The translations under genes and the position numbers were made by a program. DNA of 10,743 nucleotides. Origin: an uncultured Gemmatimonadaceae bacterium. GTDB taxonomy: Bacteria; Gemmatimonadota; Gemmatimonadetes; Gemmatimonadales; Gemmatimonadaceae. The DNA lies in the NCBI GenBank assembly GCA_955652265.1, contig CATPBD010000152.1, positions 1-10,743 on the forward strand, written 5' to 3'. The notes under the pieces were generated by a model. It saw only the letters and a list, made by a program, of their open reading frames with translations. It was not told the origin of the DNA and searched no databases. Below are positions 7,668 to 10,743 of this stretch, one piece after another; the first letter of the stretch is position 1, and each line of letters opens with the position of its first letter.

Positions 7668-8967
7668 GGCGAGCTCCTCGCGCGCAGGCATCCAGCGGCT
7701 GGTGCGCCTGCGAATGCGTCTCACCATCTGGTACGTAGCGACGTTCGGCCTCATCATCCTGCTCCTCGGCGCAGGTCTGTTCGCGGTGATTCGGTATCAG
7801 CTGTCGCAGCAGCTCGACGATTCACTTCAAAGCGCGACAGAGGAGCTCGTTCGCGCCGCGAGAATCAGGGAAGTCGAGGCAGCGGGTGCGCGAGGCCGCG
7901 TCATCGACGCGGTCGACGAGCTGAACATACCGGATCGGATTCTGTATCTGCTCGACACGCGTGGAAATCCGGTGAAGCCGGACACCGCGGCTGATTGGAT
8001 TCGAGCCGCGGCCCGCCAGGCCGCGAAAGGCGGTCAGACAACCGCTCAGCGCGATACTCAAGACGACGTAACGTTGAGACTCCACGCGTTGCGGTTCAAG
8101 CTCGCCTCAGGTCGCGAGCTGGTGGCGGTCGCGGTCGCCGACCGCATCGAGCTCGAGGACCGCTACGCCGACCTCATCGCCGCCTTTGCCGGCGCTTCCT
8201 TCGCCGCCCTCGTCCTCGTCGCCGCCGGCGGATTCCTGCTCGTGCGCAAATCCACGGCACCGATCGAGCGCTCGGTGTTATTCATGCGACGCTTCATGGC
8301 CGACGCCGCCCACGAATTGAGGACACCGATCACCGTGCTGCGAACACGGGCGGAAGTCGCCCTGCAACAGCCCAGGGAAGCGGCCAACTATGTATCGGTG
8401 TTGCGGAGCGTCGAAGCGGAGGCGCGGCGGCTGGGCGGGATAGTGGATAGTCTCCTCGTTCTCGCGCGCGCAGACTCCGGCGAGCGACAGTTCGAGCGCG
8501 AACGCTTCTTCCTCGACGATGTGGCAATCGATGCTGCCGGCGCAGCGCGCGTCGTCGCCCGACAGAAAGGTGTTGAGGTGACCGTGGAGGAATTCGAGGA
8601 AGCCGCAGTGGTCGGCGATCCCTCGCTCGTCCGCCAACTAATCATGATTCTTCTCGACAACGCGGTGAAGTTCACGGACAGCGGTGGTGAAGTCCGTGTG
8701 CGCGTGTCGATGCTACAGGGCGCACCGACATTCATCGTCGAGGATACGGGCATTGGGATCAAGCCGGAGGAGCGTTCTCGCGTATTTCAGAGATTCTTTC
8801 GCGGCGAGACCGCAAGGAGCAGAACTGATGGCGCCGGACTGGGCCTTTCCATCGCGAGCTGGATCGCACGAGAGCATGGCGCGGAGATTTCGTTGACGTC
8901 GGAGCCCGGCGGCGGCACCAGGGTTCTGTTAATTTTCCCCCGTGCAGTCGCCGGGGTGTCATCCTAG
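7660..8967 (+). CDS. Sensor histidine kinase, membrane-bound, lacking HAMP
   Basis: A 435-residue inner-membrane kinase, partner of the preceding regulator. Transmembrane helices lie at about 21-44 and 172-195, enclosing a periplasmic sensor region of about 127 residues with no motif I recognise. The cytoplasmic part has the H-box AAHELRTP with the phospho-acceptor His218 and Thr222 (phosphatase motif), N-box Asn334 (LLDNAVKF), G1 Asp362 (EDTGIGI), an F-box (RVFQRFFRG), and G2 from Gly391 (GAGLGLS), so it should be catalytically active. Only about 22 residues separate the second helix from the H-box His, too short for a HAMP domain; the membrane helix must feed almost directly into the dimerisation helix. 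The start is GTG at 7660, or TTG at 7657, either overlapping the regulator stop by about 8-11 bases; an ATG at 7714 would cut off residues before the first helix. Confidence 0.94.
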   Translation: MTEASSSRAGIQRLVRLRMRLTIWYVATFGLIILLLGAGLFAVIRYQLSQQLDDSLQSATEELVRAARIREVEAAGARGRVIDAVDELNIPDRILYLLDTRGNPVKPDTAADWIRAAARQAAKGGQTTAQRDTQDDVTLRLHALRFKLASGRELVAVAVADRIELEDRYADLIAAFAGASFAALVLVAAGGFLLVRKSTAPIERSVLFMRRFMADAAHELRTPITVLRTRAEVALQQPREAANYVSVLRSVEAEARRLGGIVDSLLVLARADSGERQFERERFFLDDVAIDAAGAARVVARQKGVEVTVEEFEEAAVVGDPSLVRQLIMILLDNAVKFTDSGGEVRVRVSMLQGAPTFIVEDTGIGIKPEERSRVFQRFFRGETARSRTDGAGLGLSIASWIAREHGAEISLTSEPGGGTRVLLIFPRAVAGVSS

Positions 8968-8978
8968 CGACAGGTCAT

Positions 8979-8999
8979 TCGTCTACAGTTCGTAGACGA
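8979..8999. repeat. Perfect inverted repeat between kinase and PHP gene
   Basis: TCGTCTAC and GTAGACGA form a perfect eight-base inverted repeat around a five-base centre, 11 bases after the kinase stop and 24 bases before the PHP start. No T-run follows (ATTCCCCC), so it is a poor Rho-independent terminator. It could be an operator or an RNA hairpin separating the two transcription units. Confidence 0.45.
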
Positions 9000-9023
9000 T
9001 TCCCCCTGCATCAAGCGAGGCCA

Positions 9024-10349
9024 GTGCCAGCTCCGAACTTACGCCGATTCGCCCGATATCGATGGCCGCTGTTGATCACCCTGGCAGTAGTAGCGACAGC
9101 GGCTTTTTCATTGTCGCCTCTTGTGGACCTTGCGCAGCTTCAGTCATCGCCCGCCGCAAGTCTCAAAACCCCCCTCCTCTACGACATTCTCGCGCCCGCA
9201 TCGAACATCCTCGATGCGCTCACATTGCTCTCGCCCGCGCAGTACTGGGCGACCTTCGCGCTTTGTCTGGCGGTTTTTTTCGCACCCGGGATAGTCCGCG
9301 ATTTTCGGAGAGGCGCTTTCAGCCTAGTGGATACGACCTTCTCGAGCTTGCGGTTCATCGGTGGAACAGTGGCAATTGTCGGGATCATGGTCGTAGTCTG
9401 GAGGCCGATGGCCTCACTCAGCCTCAATGATCCGGATTTCATCGCGGTGGACTTTCACAGCCATACGTCCGCATCACACGATGGACGACCGGGCTTCGAT
9501 GCGGAAAGAAATCGCGAGTGGCACCGGAGCTCCGGATTCAACGCGGCGTACATCACCGATCACCGCACATTTGATGGAGCCCTCAGCGCCGCCGAGCGGA
9601 ACCCAACCTTTGCTGGCGCAGGAACAACTCTTCTTCTGGGAGTCGAGCTCCGGGACGGCGACGAGCATCCGATCCTGATCGGGGTGGATCCCACACGGAT
9701 GAAGATCACGTCCCCCGACTGGCAAGGAGCAGCAGTGGAGGCCGATGGTGGCTCGGTTCCACCAATTCTGCTTCTCACGCTCCCGGGTAACATTGTGCGC
9801 GTGCCGGTCAACGAGTACACGGGTGCAATTCGCCTGGGTGGAATCGAGAGTTCGGACGGTTCGCCGCGGGGAATGGCGCAGACGGCCAGGGACAGAAAGG
9901 GCATCGTCGCCCTGGCTGACCGGCTTCACCTAGCCCTGATTGCCGGATCAGACAATCACGGGTGGGGACGAACGGCACCCGCGTGGAGCGTGTTGCGGAT
10001 CCCCGGATGGCGTAAAATGACTCCGCCATCTCTCGACATCGCAATTCGTCGCACGATCCTGGAGCGCGTCCCGGGCACAGCTCAGGTGATCGCGCGCAGG
10101 ACCGTACCCTCGCCCTCCGGCCGGGTAGAAGCGGCCCTGGGCGGTGTTGCGGTCGGTTTCTTGATGCTCCGCACCATGAATCTGCGAGACCGGGTTTCCT
10201 GGATCGTATGGAGCTGGGCTGGGGGATTTTTGTCGTTGGTCCGCGCGCGACGAAATCGCAGACGACTTCGCATTCGGATTAGGGAAAACATGAAAAAGAG
10301 AGTCCGGCGTCCTGTGATCGATGCGGCGGCCATGCAAACCGCGTCGTGA
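9024..10349 (+). CDS. Membrane-anchored PHP-domain metallohydrolase
   Basis: A 441-residue protein in which a PHP metal-dependent hydrolase domain (about 138-345) is flanked by hydrophobic helices. The metal-ligand motifs are complete: DFHSHTSASHDG (His145, His147), ITDH (Asp179, His180), GVEL (Glu208), and GSDNHGWG (Asp310, His312). This is closest in style to CehA/McbA-like or phosphoesterase PHP proteins rather than polymerase PHP domains. Helices lie at about 15-35, 71-91 and 110-126, with one or two more at 368-406, followed by a strongly basic tail (RARRNRRRLRIRIR and onward). The basic N-terminus (RRFARYR) and the basic loop after helix 2 (RDFRR) place both inside, putting the catalytic domain in the periplasm. 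The start is GTG with GCGAGG just upstream at short spacing. The substrate is unknown; it is probably a phosphate ester. The stop overlaps the PAP2 start. Confidence 0.87.
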   Translation: MPAPNLRRFARYRWPLLITLAVVATAAFSLSPLVDLAQLQSSPAASLKTPLLYDILAPASNILDALTLLSPAQYWATFALCLAVFFAPGIVRDFRRGAFSLVDTTFSSLRFIGGTVAIVGIMVVVWRPMASLSLNDPDFIAVDFHSHTSASHDGRPGFDAERNREWHRSSGFNAAYITDHRTFDGALSAAERNPTFAGAGTTLLLGVELRDGDEHPILIGVDPTRMKITSPDWQGAAVEADGGSVPPILLLTLPGNIVRVPVNEYTGAIRLGGIESSDGSPRGMAQTARDRKGIVALADRLHLALIAGSDNHGWGRTAPAWSVLRIPGWRKMTPPSLDIAIRRTILERVPGTAQVIARRTVPSPSGRVEAALGGVAVGFLMLRTMNLRDRVSWIVWSWAGGFLSLVRARRNRRRLRIRIRENMKKRVRRPVIDAAAMQTAS

Positions 10350-10743
10350 CGAATGTCGAGTCTGGCACTGTCGCACACACCTACCGTTTGCGAGAGTGGC
10401 TCAAGAAACTCCTCACGTATTGGACGCTCATCGCGATCGTCTCAGCGTTCGCGCTCCTCGTATTTGCCGATGTCGGCGAAGATGTCGCGGACAAATCGAC
10501 CGGACCGTTCGACAACGCCGTGCGCACCTGGTTCGTATCGCACCAGAACCCTATCCTCTACAAGATCGCCTACATAATTACGTTGATCGGCTCTCCGACA
10601 GTGATGGTCCTCGTGGCGGTCGCAGCAGGCGCGTGGTTCTACCATCGTCATGGCCGGAACAAAGCAGGCGTGGTGGTTGCCGCGCCGGCGGCAGGCGGGC
10701 TTTTGTCGGGCGTTATAAAGGTCCTTTACGGTCGCGCCGGTCC
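10346..10743 (+). CDS. PAP2-family membrane phosphatase, 3' end cut by the window
   Basis: An open frame runs from GTG at 10346 to the window edge (132 complete codons) with no stop. The start overlaps the PHP stop as GTGA, indicating translational coupling. Helices are visible at about 24-41 (YWTLIAIVSAFALLVF), 76-98 and 107-124. The soluble segment GPFDNAVRTWFVSHQNP between the first two and the phrase TLIGSPTVMVLV are typical of the N-terminal half of PAP2 phosphatases, which remove phosphate from lipids such as phosphatidate or undecaprenyl pyrophosphate on the outer face of the inner membrane. The last visible residues, from Lys125 (KVLYGRAGP), fall on catalytic motif 1 (K-x6-RP), but Gly stands where the Arg is expected. 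Motifs 2 and 3 (SGH; SR-x5-H-x3-D) lie beyond the window, so activity cannot be judged. Confidence 0.85.
   Translation, partial: MTNVESGTVAHTYRLREWLKKLLTYWTLIAIVSAFALLVFADVGEDVADKSTGPFDNAVRTWFVSHQNPILYKIAYIITLIGSPTVMVLVAVAAGAWFYHRHGRNKAGVVVAAPAAGGLLSGVIKVLYGRAG

Noticed and set aside
1..10743. tRNA, rRNA, CRISPR arrays, insertion sequences, phage or toxin-antitoxin genes
   Set aside because: No clover-leaf, spaced repeat series, transposase motif or terminal inverted repeat was found; the window is almost fully filled with recognisable envelope, regulatory and haem genes.

Overview
The window looks like a chromosomal segment of a GC-rich, diderm (two-membrane) bacterium. Two things point this way: a complete tripartite RND efflux system with an outer-membrane channel, and a coproheme decarboxylase (HemQ) of the coproporphyrin-dependent haem route, which is best known from Gram-positive bacteria but also occurs in some diderm phyla. 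Gemmatimonadota or a similar phylum would fit, but this is inference; no rRNA or other phylogenetic marker is present. Several starts appear to be GTG or TTG, and genes are tightly packed with 4-base overlaps.

Left part, minus strand (about 6300 down to 52): a CzcC/TolC-type outer-membrane channel, a lipoprotein periplasmic adaptor and a 1044-residue RND pump form one operon. The first junction is an ATGA overlap and the second a TAA stop abutting a GTG start. HemQ follows the pump after only 33 bases. Upstream of the channel gene, also on the minus strand, is a small exported PepSY-domain protein with a strong Shine-Dalgarno sequence. A long terminator-like hairpin with a short T-tract sits between it and the channel gene.

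Middle, plus strand (6999-8967): an OmpR-type response regulator and an overlapping HAMP-less sensor histidine kinase, divergent from the PepSY gene across a 167-base intergenic region. The layout suggests an envelope-stress or export module: kinase and regulator sense a signal, the PepSY protein may act as a periplasmic accessory, and the RND pump is a plausible output.

Right part, plus strand (9024 to the window edge): a membrane-anchored PHP-domain metallohydrolase whose charge distribution predicts an extracytoplasmic catalytic domain. A PAP2-family phosphatase follows, overlapping it by GTGA and cut by the window end. This pair may act together on a phosphorylated envelope or lipid substrate. 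No RNA genes, insertion sequences, CRISPR arrays or origins were seen, and no gene-free stretch exceeds 300 bases.
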